DNA of 64,000 nt from Amycolatopsis sp. CA-230715 (GTDB taxonomy: Bacteria > Actinomycetota > Actinomycetes > Mycobacteriales > Pseudonocardiaceae): assembly GCF_018736145.1 (NCBI RefSeq), contig NZ_CP059997.1, positions 557,501 to 621,500 on the forward strand, read 5' to 3'. Positions 35,977-46,759 of this stretch are shown here, piece after piece. The position numbers and the translations under genes were made by a program. Position 1 is the first letter of the stretch. Every line of letters starts with the position of its first letter. Below the pieces are notes generated by a model that saw only the letters and a program-made list of their open reading frames with translations, did not search any database and was not told the DNA's origin.

Positions 35977-37577
35977 CCCGCGCTCCCTTCACCCGGCAAC
36001 CGGACGGTGAAGACGGCACCGTCGACCTCGATCGTGCCACGATGCCGCCGGACCACCTGAGCGGCGAGCGCGAGCCCGAGGCCGTGTCCCACCTCGCCGC
36101 CGCCCGGTTTCGTGGTCCAGCCTCGCCGGAACACCGCGTCGGCGGCGTCCGTGGGCACCCCGTCACCGGTGTCGCTGACCCGCATGAGCAGGCTGTCCCC
36201 GTCGGGGCGGACGGTGACGGTGACCCTCGGCCGCCGCTGCGCCGCGGTCTCGATCGCCGCGTCGATCGCGTTGTCGACGAGGTTGCCCAGCACGGTCACC
36301 AGATCGCGCGACGGGATGGTCACCGTGGCGTCCACGGTCGAATCCGGGGTGAGTTCGAGATCTGCGCCCCGTTCGGCGGCCTCGGCGGCCTTGCCCAGCA
36401 GCAGCGCCGCGAGCACCGGTTCCTCGACCGCGCCGAGCACGCGGTCGGTCAGGTGCTGGGCGACCGCCAGCTCCTCGGTGGCGAACTCGACCGCGTCCAC
36501 CGGCCGCCCCATCTCGACCAGCGACACCACGGTGTGCAGCCGGTTCGCCGACTCGTGCGCCTGCGACCGCAGCGATTCGGCCAGTCCCCTGATCGTGGTC
36601 AGCTCGCCGGTCAACGCCTGCAACTCGGTGTGGTCCCGCAGGGTCACCACGGTGCCGCGCTCGCGGCCGTCCGAGCTCACCGGCTCGGTGTTGACCACCA
36701 GCACGCGCGTCTCGGTCACGTGGATCTCGTCGGTGCGCGGACCGCTGACGAGCGACCGCGCGAGCGGGTCGGCGAGGCCGAGCCCGTCGACCTCGCGCCC
36801 GGCCGGGTCGTCGTCGAGCCCCAGCAGCTCGCGCGCCGCGTGGTTGCACAGCACCACGGTCCCGCTCGCGTTCACCAGCACCAGCCCCTCCCGCACGGTG
36901 TGCAGGATCGCTTCGTAGTAGCCGAACATCCCGGACAGCTCGGCCGGCGCGAACCCGCGGGTCTGCCGCCGCAGCCGCCTGCCCACGAGCAGGCTGCCGC
37001 CGATCCCGACCAGCAGCACCGCGATCGCGACGATCACCAGCGGCGGCAGCCGCTCCCCCAGCTCCTGCGCGATCGCCTTGATCGTGATCCCGGCGCTGAC
37101 CAGCGCGACCACGCGGTGGTCCCGGTCGAACACCGGGACCACCGCGCGCACGGACTCGCCGAGCGTGCCGAGGTAGGTCTCGGTGAAGACCTTGCCCCGC
37201 AACGCTTCCGCGATGTTCCCGGCGAAGCGCTGGCCGATGAGCGAGGGGGTCGGGTGGGTGTACCGGATCCCGTCGGTGTTCATGATCGTCACGAAGTCCA
37301 CCCCGGTGTCCGCGCGCACCTTTTCCGCGAACGGCTGGAGCGCCACACTGGGGTCCTCAGTGGACAGTGCGGAAAGGACACTCGGGGTGTCGGCGATGGT
37401 GGCCGCCACCGTGGTCGCCTCTTCCCTCGACCGGTCCGTCACGGCGGTCCTGGCGTCGAAGTAGGCCAGCGTGAACCCCACGGCGACGAGCACCGCGACA
37501 CCGGCCGTCTGCACCACGAGCAGCTGCCCCGCGAGGCTGAACCGCCGCCCGCGCGGCCTCCGCGACTTCACCGTCAT
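35973..37577 (-). CDS. Sensor histidine kinase, CitA/DcuS type
   Basis: A 534-residue membrane kinase. A first membrane segment (LLVVQTAGVAVLVAVGFTLAYF) is followed by an extracytoplasmic single-Cache/PAS domain (about residues 45-180, with IMNTDGIRYTHPTPSLIGQRF), a second membrane segment (LVIVAIAVLLVGIGGSLLVG), a cytosolic PAS (EAILHTVREGLVLVNASGTVVLCN), a dimerisation helix with the likely phospho-His in SQAHESANRLHTVVSL, and the ATPase domain (LGNLVDNAIDAAIE). This architecture senses citrate or C4-dicarboxylates. ATG at 37577 is chosen; its ribosome binding site is weak. Confidence 0.92.
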   Translation of the reverse strand: MTVKSRRPRGRRFSLAGQLLVVQTAGVAVLVAVGFTLAYFDARTAVTDRSREEATTVAATIADTPSVLSALSTEDPSVALQPFAEKVRADTGVDFVTIMNTDGIRYTHPTPSLIGQRFAGNIAEALRGKVFTETYLGTLGESVRAVVPVFDRDHRVVALVSAGITIKAIAQELGERLPPLVIVAIAVLLVGIGGSLLVGRRLRRQTRGFAPAELSGMFGYYEAILHTVREGLVLVNASGTVVLCNHAARELLGLDDDPAGREVDGLGLADPLARSLVSGPRTDEIHVTETRVLVVNTEPVSSDGRERGTVVTLRDHTELQALTGELTTIRGLAESLRSQAHESANRLHTVVSLVEMGRPVDAVEFATEELAVAQHLTDRVLGAVEEPVLAALLLGKAAEAAERGADLELTPDSTVDATVTIPSRDLVTVLGNLVDNAIDAAIETAAQRRPRVTVTVRPDGDSLLMRVSDTGDGVPTDAADAVFRRGWTTKPGGGEVGHGLGLALAAQVVRRHRGTIEVDGAVFTVRLPGEGSAG

Positions 37578-37667
37578 CGGTCCATACCAGCACATCGGCC
37601 GTACGGCGGCGCGGCCGCTAGGTGCCAACGCGGGCCGGGCGCACCGCGGGCGCCTTAGCTTCGGCGG

Positions 37668-38108
37668 ATGCGCTCACACCTGGTCAGGTTGCTGTTCCTC
37701 GCCACGCCCACGGCCCTGCTCGTCACCGGATGCGGTACCGAAAGCCCGCCGCCACCGGCCGCACCGGCCCCGCCGGTCGCGTCACCCGTGACCACCACTA
37801 CGCCCGCCACGACCACCTCACCGCCGCCTCCGCCGTTCACCGCCGCGGACGGTGGCAACCTCAAAGCCTGTCGCGACGGCACGTGCGAGGTCTTCGTCAA
37901 GGCCGGGGACTCCGTCCCGAACGCCAGCGGCGACGGGCCCATCACGATCACGGCCGTGGACGACGGAGTCGTCATGAACACCGGCTCGTTCGCCGGAATG
38001 CACCTCGATGTCGGTCAAACGGTGAACCTGGAACTCAAGGCCGCCCAGGTCATCCAGCTCGTCGCCGTCCGAGGCGACCGGGGCGTGCTGCGGCTGAGCC
38101 GGAAATGA
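37668..38108 (+). CDS. Small secreted lipoprotein with Pro/Thr linker
   Basis: A 146-residue protein with a lipoprotein signal (LFLATPTALLVTGC, lipobox LVTGC) and a Pro/Thr/Ala linker (residues 25-60), leaving a compact beta-type C-terminal domain with CRDGTCEVFVKAGD and a Cys pair likely to form a disulfide. Domain not recognised. It is divergent from the sensor kinase and 160 bp ahead of dctA; it could be an accessory ligand-binding protein, which is speculative. Confidence 0.75.
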   Translation: MRSHLVRLLFLATPTALLVTGCGTESPPPPAAPAPPVASPVTTTTPATTTSPPPPPFTAADGGNLKACRDGTCEVFVKAGDSVPNASGDGPITITAVDDGVVMNTGSFAGMHLDVGQTVNLELKAAQVIQLVAVRGDRGVLRLSRK

Positions 38109-38269
38109 GCCGGAACCGGTGACCGCGAGTACCGGCTCACTGACCGAGCGAGGACCCTTTCGCCTGGTCGGTGAACTCAATGAACACAAGGGTGACCGGG
38201 GTCATAACGCTGCCGATAGTGACTGCCAGCCCGCGCCGGTGACGGCGCTCTCGTTCCCCGCTGGAGGCA

Positions 38270-39628
38270 GTGTTGCCGACTTCCGCCGCATCCCCGGCCG
38301 CGCCACCGCGCCGAGATCGGATGCACCACCTGTACCTGGCCGTCGTGGCCGCCGTCGTGCTCGGCGTGCTCGTCGGTTTCCTCGCGCCGGGGTTCGCCAA
38401 GGAGCTCAAGCCCCTCGGCACCGCGTTCGTGAACCTGATCAAGATGATGATCTCGCCGATCATCTTCTGCACCATCGTGCTCGGCATCGGCTCGGTCGCG
38501 AAGGCGGCGAAGGTCGGCAAGGTCGGCCTGCTCGCGATCGGCTACTTCCTGGTGATGTCGACCTTCGCGCTCGCGATCGGGCTCGTCGTCGGCAACCTGC
38601 TGCACCCCGGGTCCGGCCTGCACCTCGACCCGGCCGCGGCGTCCAAAGTGCACGCCCAGGCGAAGACCGAGGGCACCACGGAGTTCCTGCTCGGCATCAT
38701 CCCGGAGAGCATGCTCTCCGCGTTCACCGAAGGGTCCGTGCTGCAGACCCTGCTGATCGCGCTGCTGTCCGGGTTCGCGCTGCAGAAGCTCGGCGCGAAA
38801 GGGCAGCCGATCCTGCGCGGGGTCGAGCACATCCAGCGCCTGGTGTTCCGGATCCTGTCCATGATCATGTGGGCCGCGCCGGTCGGCGCGTTCGGCGCCA
38901 TCGCCGCCGTCGTCGGCGAAACGGGCTGGGGCGCGTTGAAGAGCCTCGCGGTGATCATGATCGGCTTCTACGCCACCTGCCTGCTGTTCGTGTTCATCGT
39001 GCTCGGGTCCGCGCTGTGGCTCGGCGCCAGGGTCAGCATCTTCTCACTGCTGCGCTACCTCGCCCGCGAGTTCCTGCTGATCGTGTCCACCTCGTCGTCG
39101 GAGTCGGCGCTGCCGAGGCTCATCGCGAAGATGGAGCACCTCGGGGTTTCCAAGCCCGTCGTCGGCATCACCGTGCCGACCGGGTACTCGTTCAACCTCG
39201 ACGGCACCGCGATCTACCTGACCATGGCGACGCTGTTCGTGGCGACCGCGCAGGGCAGCCCGCTCGGCCTCGGCGAGCAGATCTCCTTGCTGGTGTTCAT
39301 GATCATCGCGTCGAAGGGCGCGGCGGGCGTCAGCGGCGCCGGGATCGCGACGCTCGCGGGCGGGCTGCAGTCGCACCGGCCCGATCTCGTCGACGGCGTC
39401 GGGTTCATCCTCGGCATCGACCGGTTCATGTCCGAAGCGCGCGCGGTGACCAACTTCGCGGGCAACGCGGTGGCGACCGTCCTCATCGGATCGTGGACGA
39501 AGGAGTTCGACGCCGGCCGGGCGAGCCGGGTGCTCTCGGGCAAGGAACCCTTCTCCGAGGCCAGCCTCCTCGACGACGCCCCGAAAACGGAGGACCCGAA
39601 GCTCGGCGACGCCCCCGCGCCGAGCTGA
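38270..39628 (+). CDS. dctA: C4-dicarboxylate/proton (or sodium) symporter
   Basis: A 452-residue glutamate-transporter-fold protein. The two hairpins and substrate site are clear: FLLIVSTSSSESALPRLIAKME (serine-rich loop), GITVPTGYSFNLDGTAIYLTMATLF, KGAAGVSGAGIATLAGGL and the late FMSEARAVTNFAGNAVATVLIG. It imports succinate, fumarate and malate. The GTG at 38270 is close to a GGAGG; a TTG 3 nt later is equally possible. The CitA/CitB-type system at 35302-37577 is its likely regulator. Confidence 0.95.
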   Translation: MLPTSAASPAAPPRRDRMHHLYLAVVAAVVLGVLVGFLAPGFAKELKPLGTAFVNLIKMMISPIIFCTIVLGIGSVAKAAKVGKVGLLAIGYFLVMSTFALAIGLVVGNLLHPGSGLHLDPAAASKVHAQAKTEGTTEFLLGIIPESMLSAFTEGSVLQTLLIALLSGFALQKLGAKGQPILRGVEHIQRLVFRILSMIMWAAPVGAFGAIAAVVGETGWGALKSLAVIMIGFYATCLLFVFIVLGSALWLGARVSIFSLLRYLAREFLLIVSTSSSESALPRLIAKMEHLGVSKPVVGITVPTGYSFNLDGTAIYLTMATLFVATAQGSPLGLGEQISLLVFMIIASKGAAGVSGAGIATLAGGLQSHRPDLVDGVGFILGIDRFMSEARAVTNFAGNAVATVLIGSWTKEFDAGRASRVLSGKEPFSEASLLDDAPKTEDPKLGDAPAPS

Positions 39629-39629
39629 C

Positions 39630-40073
39630 TCAGGCCCCGGCCAGGTGGTTCCGCAACCCCCACAGCCCGCGCCGCATCATCAGCGCGTGGTTGGCGCGGA
39701 ACACCGGCCGGGCCACCCGGTCGAGCTTGCGCAGCAACGGTTTGCGCGCCTCGACCTCCTGGGTGATCTCGAGGTGCGTTCCGTCCCCCGCGCGGGTCAC
39801 CGATCCCGCGAGGAACCCCTCGAGATCACCCGAGAGCCCGACGCGGAGGCGGCCCGATTCGGAATCCTCGACGTCGCGGTGCATGCGCAGCACGAGCCGG
39901 TACGGCAGGCTCGCGCGGCACACCAGCTCCGCGGTGTCGGCGTCCACCTGCCGCACCGACCGGACATCGGACCACCAGCGCGGGTAGTGCTCGAGGTCGA
40001 CGACCGCGTCGAACACCGCGCGCACCGGCGCGGGCAGCAGCCAGACCGTGCGGAAGCGGTACGTGCCGACCAT
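39630..40073 (-). CDS. SRPBCC (START-like) family protein
   Basis: A 147-residue single-domain protein. FRTVWLLPAPVRAVFDAVVDLEHYPRWWSDVRSVRQVD is the usual first half of a polyketide-cyclase/START-like hydrophobic-ligand cavity, and GTHLEITQEVEARKPLLRKLDRVARPVFRANH is the C-terminal helix. Ligand unknown. Its stop is 1 bp beyond the convergent dctA stop. Confidence 0.85.
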   Translation of the reverse strand: MVGTYRFRTVWLLPAPVRAVFDAVVDLEHYPRWWSDVRSVRQVDADTAELVCRASLPYRLVLRMHRDVEDSESGRLRVGLSGDLEGFLAGSVTRAGDGTHLEITQEVEARKPLLRKLDRVARPVFRANHALMMRRGLWGLRNHLAGA

Positions 40074-40118
40074 GCTCCGATAGTAGGAGCACTGCGCTTC
40101 CCGGCCACCGGCACACGC

Positions 40119-40147
40119 TTGTCCGTGCCCGGCCGCTCTCGTACAGT
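40119..40147 (+). promoter_or_regulatory. Promoter of the secreted beta-sandwich operon
   Basis: TTGTCC (40119-40124), 17-nt spacer, TACAGT (40142-40147). Predicted start near 40154, giving a leader of about 76 nt with GAGGAGG before the ATG. Confidence 0.6.
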
Positions 40148-40229
40148 GAGCCCCGGTCCGCCGCACCTGCCCCACCGGGGGCACGACCGAACCCGCACCG
40201 CCGCCGCCTTGTCCCCACGAGGAGGTTGG

Positions 40230-40829
40230 ATGCTGTCGAAACGAGCCGGGATCCTCGCCGCCGCGCTGGCCGCGGCCGGGCTGCTGGCCACCGCCCCTGC
40301 CGCGCTCGCCCAGGTCGGCTCCGGGAACTGGACGCCGGACAGCCCGTCGTTCAAGGTCCAGGAGAAGGGCTGCGGGAAGGTCAGCGACCTGACGTTCACC
40401 CTGAGCTGCTCCTCGGACAGCGGCGAGCAGCGCGCGGAACGCCGGTACGACACCTATTCCGGCGGCACGCACCAGTTCGAGGGCTACTTCAAGATCACCA
40501 GCCAGAGCGGCTCGCGGATCAGCCTGAAGCAGACCTTCCACGGCGACCAGGGACCGTTCTTCATGCTGGCCGTGGAAAAGGGTGGCCGGATGTACTCGGT
40601 CGAGGGCGGGCAGACGATCAGCGGCGGCGCGACCGTCGGCACCAGCGTCCGCGTCAACACGATCAACCAGGTCGGCAGCACGCACAAGACCTACATCAAC
40701 GGGTCGCTGAAGCACACCACGTCCAGCCCCGGCGGCGACTTCTACGACAAGTTCGGCGCCTACCGCACCGCGAGCGGGGCCGGGCCGATCACGGTGACCT
40801 GGGACAAGATCCGGTTCTGGCACCAGTGA
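40230..40829 (+). CDS. Secreted beta-sandwich protein, polysaccharide-lyase/lectin-like fold
   Basis: A 199-residue exported protein: signal peptide MLSKRAGILAAALAAAGLLA...ALA with cleavage near residue 28. The mature part is all beta with RRYDTYSGGTHQFEGYFKI, KQTFHGDQGPFFMLAVEKGG and YDKFGAYRTASGAGPITVTWDKIRFW, resembling the jelly-roll fold of family 7 polysaccharide lyases and related lectin-like proteins. The usual lyase QIH motif is not seen clearly, so it may bind rather than cut. It overlaps the following Fn3-like lipoprotein gene by 4 nt. Confidence 0.75.
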   Translation: MLSKRAGILAAALAAAGLLATAPAALAQVGSGNWTPDSPSFKVQEKGCGKVSDLTFTLSCSSDSGEQRAERRYDTYSGGTHQFEGYFKITSQSGSRISLKQTFHGDQGPFFMLAVEKGGRMYSVEGGQTISGGATVGTSVRVNTINQVGSTHKTYINGSLKHTTSSPGGDFYDKFGAYRTASGAGPITVTWDKIRFWHQ

Positions 40830-41539
40830 TCCGGCGGGCACTGGCCGCGGCACTGCTGCTGGCGGGGGTGGCGGGCTGCGCGGCGCAGCAGGCCGCCACC
40901 CCCGCCCCGGCCGGGCTCACCGCGACCCTCGACTCCCCCGTCGACGTGACCCTGCACTGGCCGGACGACGCGCCGGGCGCGGCGGGGTGGATGGTCGAGT
41001 TCGCGACCGAGCCCGGCGGCCCGTACACGACGCTCGGCTTCCTGCCGCCGCACCAGAGCAGCTACCACCACCCCGATCTGCTGCCGGAAACCCCGTTCTA
41101 CTACCGGGTCCGCCCGTACTACGGCGGCACGAGCGGCGAGGTGGCCGTCACCGTGCCCGCGAGCGCGCCGGACCTCAGCGCGTCCGATCCGCAGTGGCCG
41201 AACCCCCGCCCCGGCCCGCACCCCGGAGCCCCCGCGGCGGCGCTGCGCGACGATCCGGCGGCCGCCGCGCCGTCCGATCTCGCGGCGAAGGTGATGACGG
41301 CGGACGGGATCCGGTTCACCTGGACCGACCACGCCACCGACGAGGACGGCTTCCTGCTGGAGGCGAAACCCGAAGGCGCGCCGGGATTCGCCCCGGTGGA
41401 AGTGCTCGACCGCGACATCGGCTCGTGCGGCCTGGCCACCCTCCCGCAGGAGCGCTCCGCCGCGTTCCGGATCAGGGCGTTCCGCTACGGCGCACTGTCC
41501 ACTGTGGCCTATCAGCACACCGGGAAAGCACCCGCTTAG
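40826..41539 (+). CDS. Lipoprotein with Fn3-like repeats
   Basis: A 237-residue protein beginning at GTG 40826 (VIRRALAAALLLAGVAGC, lipobox VAGC). Two fibronectin-III-like repeats are visible: VTLHWPDDAPGAAGWMVEFAT...PFYYRVRPYYGG and IRFTWTDHATDEDGFLLEAKP...AAFRIRAFRYG. Joined to the upstream secreted protein by a GTGA overlap, it probably displays or partners it at the cell surface. Confidence 0.75.
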   Translation: MIRRALAAALLLAGVAGCAAQQAATPAPAGLTATLDSPVDVTLHWPDDAPGAAGWMVEFATEPGGPYTTLGFLPPHQSSYHHPDLLPETPFYYRVRPYYGGTSGEVAVTVPASAPDLSASDPQWPNPRPGPHPGAPAAALRDDPAAAAPSDLAAKVMTADGIRFTWTDHATDEDGFLLEAKPEGAPGFAPVEVLDRDIGSCGLATLPQERSAAFRIRAFRYGALSTVAYQHTGKAPA

Positions 41540-41833
41540 GTGCGGCAGCGGGTCATCCACGCCGTCGCACGTCGGCGGCCCTTTGCCGGAACTTCCGCTC
41601 ACCACCAAGGCGATCGCCCCGACAGCCGTAGCAGCGAAGCCGACGGTCAGCGTCAAGCACGAGACGATCATCGCCAGCACCGTCCGGTAGCCCACCATGC
41701 CTCCTCGTGCGGAGCGGTCCGGATTGCGTGACCGCGCTCCGCACCCCGTCCTCGGCTGAGGGGGCAAGCTACCCGTCGCCGACCGGGACCTCTCCCGATC
41801 GCGCGACAGTTCCAGTTCCCCGAAGAGGCGGGA
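41540..41833. other. Intergenic region with a possible small membrane-protein start
   Basis: About 290 bp between the Fn3 lipoprotein gene and uvrA. On the minus strand an ATG at 41698 with GAGGAGG just before it begins MVGYRTVLAMIVSCLTLTV and continues as one membrane helix, but the reading frame has no stop until it is deep in antisense to the Fn3 gene (40760). It may be the remains of a small membrane protein that has lost its stop. No other gene is seen. Confidence 0.35.
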
Positions 41834-44689
<2,856 letters not shown>

Positions 44690-44986
44690 GGATGTGTCCC
44701 TTCCCTGGAAAACGATGGCCTGGGTCGTGGGGTGCCAGCTCCTCGCGCGGTGCACGGAGACCTGCACGACAGGCCTCGTCCATGCTAGGACGAGGCACCG
44801 ACAAAAATCGGCGGTGGCACTGCCGGAGCTTGTTTTCGCAGGTCATCGGGCGGCGACTCCTGGACGGCGGGTACTCGGCCGGGCCACCGGCCGTGTTCGC
44901 TGGCACCGTGTGCGAACCCCCGGCACCGCGGCGCGGGCGTCACGGGGTTCGTCGGTGCAGCAAGTAAACGCCCCGCGGTATTCCAG

Positions 44987-45002
44987 TCGAACACCGGGTC
45001 GA
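44987..45002. promoter_or_regulatory. LexA-box-like site in the 405-bp gap between uvrA and the MBL gene
   Basis: TCGAAC-ACCG-GGTCGA differs at one base from the actinobacterial SOS box TCGAAC-N4-GTTCGA. It sits between the divergent uvrA (start 44689) and hydrolase (start 45096) genes. In the rest of 44690-45059 I see no gene and no other clear signal; the uvrA promoter itself is not obvious. Confidence 0.5.
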
Positions 45003-45059
45003 TTGACACCGGGCGGCGGCCCCCGTATGGGCTACCCCTCGCCGGTGCCGAGGTGGCCA

Positions 45060-45088
45060 CTGACGGTGGGCCCGCGAATGGCTAGGGT
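45060..45088 (+). promoter_or_regulatory. Leaderless promoter of the MBL-fold gene
   Basis: CTGACG (45060-45065), 17-nt spacer, TAGGGT (45083-45088), then 7 nt to the GTG at 45096. This arrangement decides the start codon: an ATG at 45078 would lie inside the promoter. Confidence 0.65.
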
Positions 45089-45095
45089 GGCGAGC

Positions 45096-45773
45096 GTGAA
45101 CGTCGCAGACGAATACACCGGGCACGTCGAACCGGGCGGCGACGCCGCCCGCCGCACCCTGGACGCGGTGACCATCACCAAGCTGTCGGTCGGCTCGATG
45201 GACAACAACGCGTACCTGCTGGTGTGCCGCGAGGAGAACGAGGGGCTCCTCATCGACGCCGCCGCGGACCCCGACCGCATCTCGGACCTGATCGGGCACG
45301 GCCCCGACCGCCCGGCGCTGCGCACCGTCGTCACCACCCACCAGCACCCCGACCACTGGCAGGCGCTCGGCGCCGTCGCGGGCGCGAACGGCGCCAACAC
45401 CGCCGCGCACCCCCTCGACGCCGACCCGCTGCCGGTACCACCGGACTTCCTCGTGGAGCAAGGCGACACACTGTCCTTCGGCCAGTGCACCCTGGAGGTC
45501 ATCCACCTGCGCGGCCACACCCCCGGCTCGATCGCGCTGCTCTACCGCGACCCGAACGGCCACGCGCACCTGTTCACCGGCGACTCGCTCTTCCCTGGTG
45601 GCGTAGGGCGGACCACTTCGCCGGAGGACTTCTCTTCGTTGATCGACGATGTCTCGTCGCGGATCTTCGACACGCTCGGGGACGACACCTGGTTCTACCC
45701 CGGCCATGGCGACGACTCAACGCTCGGCGCCGAACGGCCGAAGCTCCCGGAGTGGCGCGAACGCGGCTGGTGA
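45096..45773 (+). CDS. MBL-fold metallo-hydrolase
   Basis: A 225-residue metallo-beta-lactamase-fold enzyme of the glyoxalase II/hydroxyacylglutathione hydrolase branch. The metal motif is THQHPDHW (HxHxDH), with later ligands in LRGHTPGSIALLY, FTGDSLFPGG and FYPGHGDDSTLG. Homologues stand divergent from uvrA in mycobacteria too, so this is a conserved neighbour; the substrate is unknown. A decayed copy of its 3' third lies at 46268-46455. Confidence 0.9.
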   Translation: MNVADEYTGHVEPGGDAARRTLDAVTITKLSVGSMDNNAYLLVCREENEGLLIDAAADPDRISDLIGHGPDRPALRTVVTTHQHPDHWQALGAVAGANGANTAAHPLDADPLPVPPDFLVEQGDTLSFGQCTLEVIHLRGHTPGSIALLYRDPNGHAHLFTGDSLFPGGVGRTTSPEDFSSLIDDVSSRIFDTLGDDTWFYPGHGDDSTLGAERPKLPEWRERGW

Positions 45774-45860
45774 GCCATGCCCGCACCACGTCGCCGTCAA
45801 CTGGATCCAACTGCATACGGCGGAGGCCTGCCGATCTTGATCCTGCGGTGGGAGCTTCGC

Positions 45861-46217
45861 ATGCTGCGCCGCATGTTCGCATGGTTGTTCCATGCACGCG
45901 GCGATGCCGACAAATGGCGCCGTCTGCTCTCCCGGTTGAGTACACAGCAGGCTGATCTGGTCGTTGTCCATAGGGTCTATCAGCTGGCCAGAACAGGGAC
46001 CAAGGCCATCATCCGGTTCGAACCCTCGGGTAAACACCAAGACTCGTGGTTCGAGAGCAGACGCGTTGTTCGTGGCGAGTACCTGGTGATTACAGGGCAC
46101 GACGGCGTCGGTCACCACCACAAGACACTATGCCGTTATGTCGAACGAGGACAGTTGCTCGCGCGCGCGAGCAAGCGAGACCGCCGAGCCTACATGCGGG
46201 AAAACAGCGTCAGTTAG
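45861..46217 (+). CDS. Hypothetical protein in the accessory segment
   Basis: A 118-residue basic protein from an ATG with GGGAG 6 nt ahead (MLRRMFAWLFHARGDADKW). The middle (ADLVVVHRVYQLARTGTKAIIRFEPSGKHQDSWFESRRVVRGEYLVITG) reads as an alpha/beta or SH3-like module; the end is charged (KRDRRAYMREN). I recognise no family. Base composition is clearly lower in GC than in the flanking genes, and it lies between the intact hydrolase gene and the decayed copy of its 3' end, so it was probably brought in with that rearrangement. Confidence 0.5.
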   Translation: MLRRMFAWLFHARGDADKWRRLLSRLSTQQADLVVVHRVYQLARTGTKAIIRFEPSGKHQDSWFESRRVVRGEYLVITGHDGVGHHHKTLCRYVERGQLLARASKRDRRAYMRENSVS

Positions 46218-46267
46218 GTCGAACCTGTCAGTCTCATTTCACGCTGTTGATGGAATGCCCTGTTCCC

Positions 46268-46455
46268 CGAGCAGCGCAGGACGGACCACTTCGCCGGAGG
46301 ACTTCGAGTCCGCGATCGGCGACGTCCCGGCAGGGATCTCCGACACGCTCGGTGACGGCTCCTCTTCTACTCCAGCCATGGTTCCGGCTCCGCCCTGAGC
46401 GCTGTGGTCTCGTTCACCTCCACGACGCTGAACGAGCGAGGCAAGTGGCGCCAGT
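46268..46455 (+). pseudogene. Decayed duplicate of the MBL-fold gene 3' end
   Basis: The reading AGRTTSPEDFESAIGDVPAG then ISDTLGDG parallels VGRTTSPEDFSSLIDDVSSR and IFDTLGDD of the intact gene at about 45602-45690. After a frameshift, LFYSSHGSGSALSA parallels WFYPGHGDDSTLGA. The 5' two thirds are absent. The following bases to 46583 keep an open frame (KWRQSHSEYAADIPGRW) with no known match, and 46584-46759 shows no gene. This is a relic of a partial duplication or of an insertion that copied the 3' end. Confidence 0.75.
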
Positions 46456-46759
46456 CGCACAGCGAATATGCAGCTGACATACCGGGTCGCTGGGGCGCGA
46501 GGCTGCCCAGCGAACAACTCCTACGAATGCGCGCGAGCAGACCTCAACTTCAGGAACGGCAGCCTGAAACGGACCACGACTGACTAACCTCGAGCAGACG
46601 CAGGCCGAGACCCCACCACCTGCAGCGATCACCGCAAGCAACCACAGCGTCACTCGCAGGTTTGAACGGTTACCACCTATTCAGAGGGCAGCTTTTGGCT
46701 CGGCGATGCCCAACACTGGGGAGTTCGAACCATAACGCCGTCCACGGGGAGGAAGGCGG

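Noticed and set aside
46414..46653. Small minus-strand frame in the decayed duplicate region
   Set aside because: Antisense to the MBL-copy relic; no Shine-Dalgarno, no conserved features.
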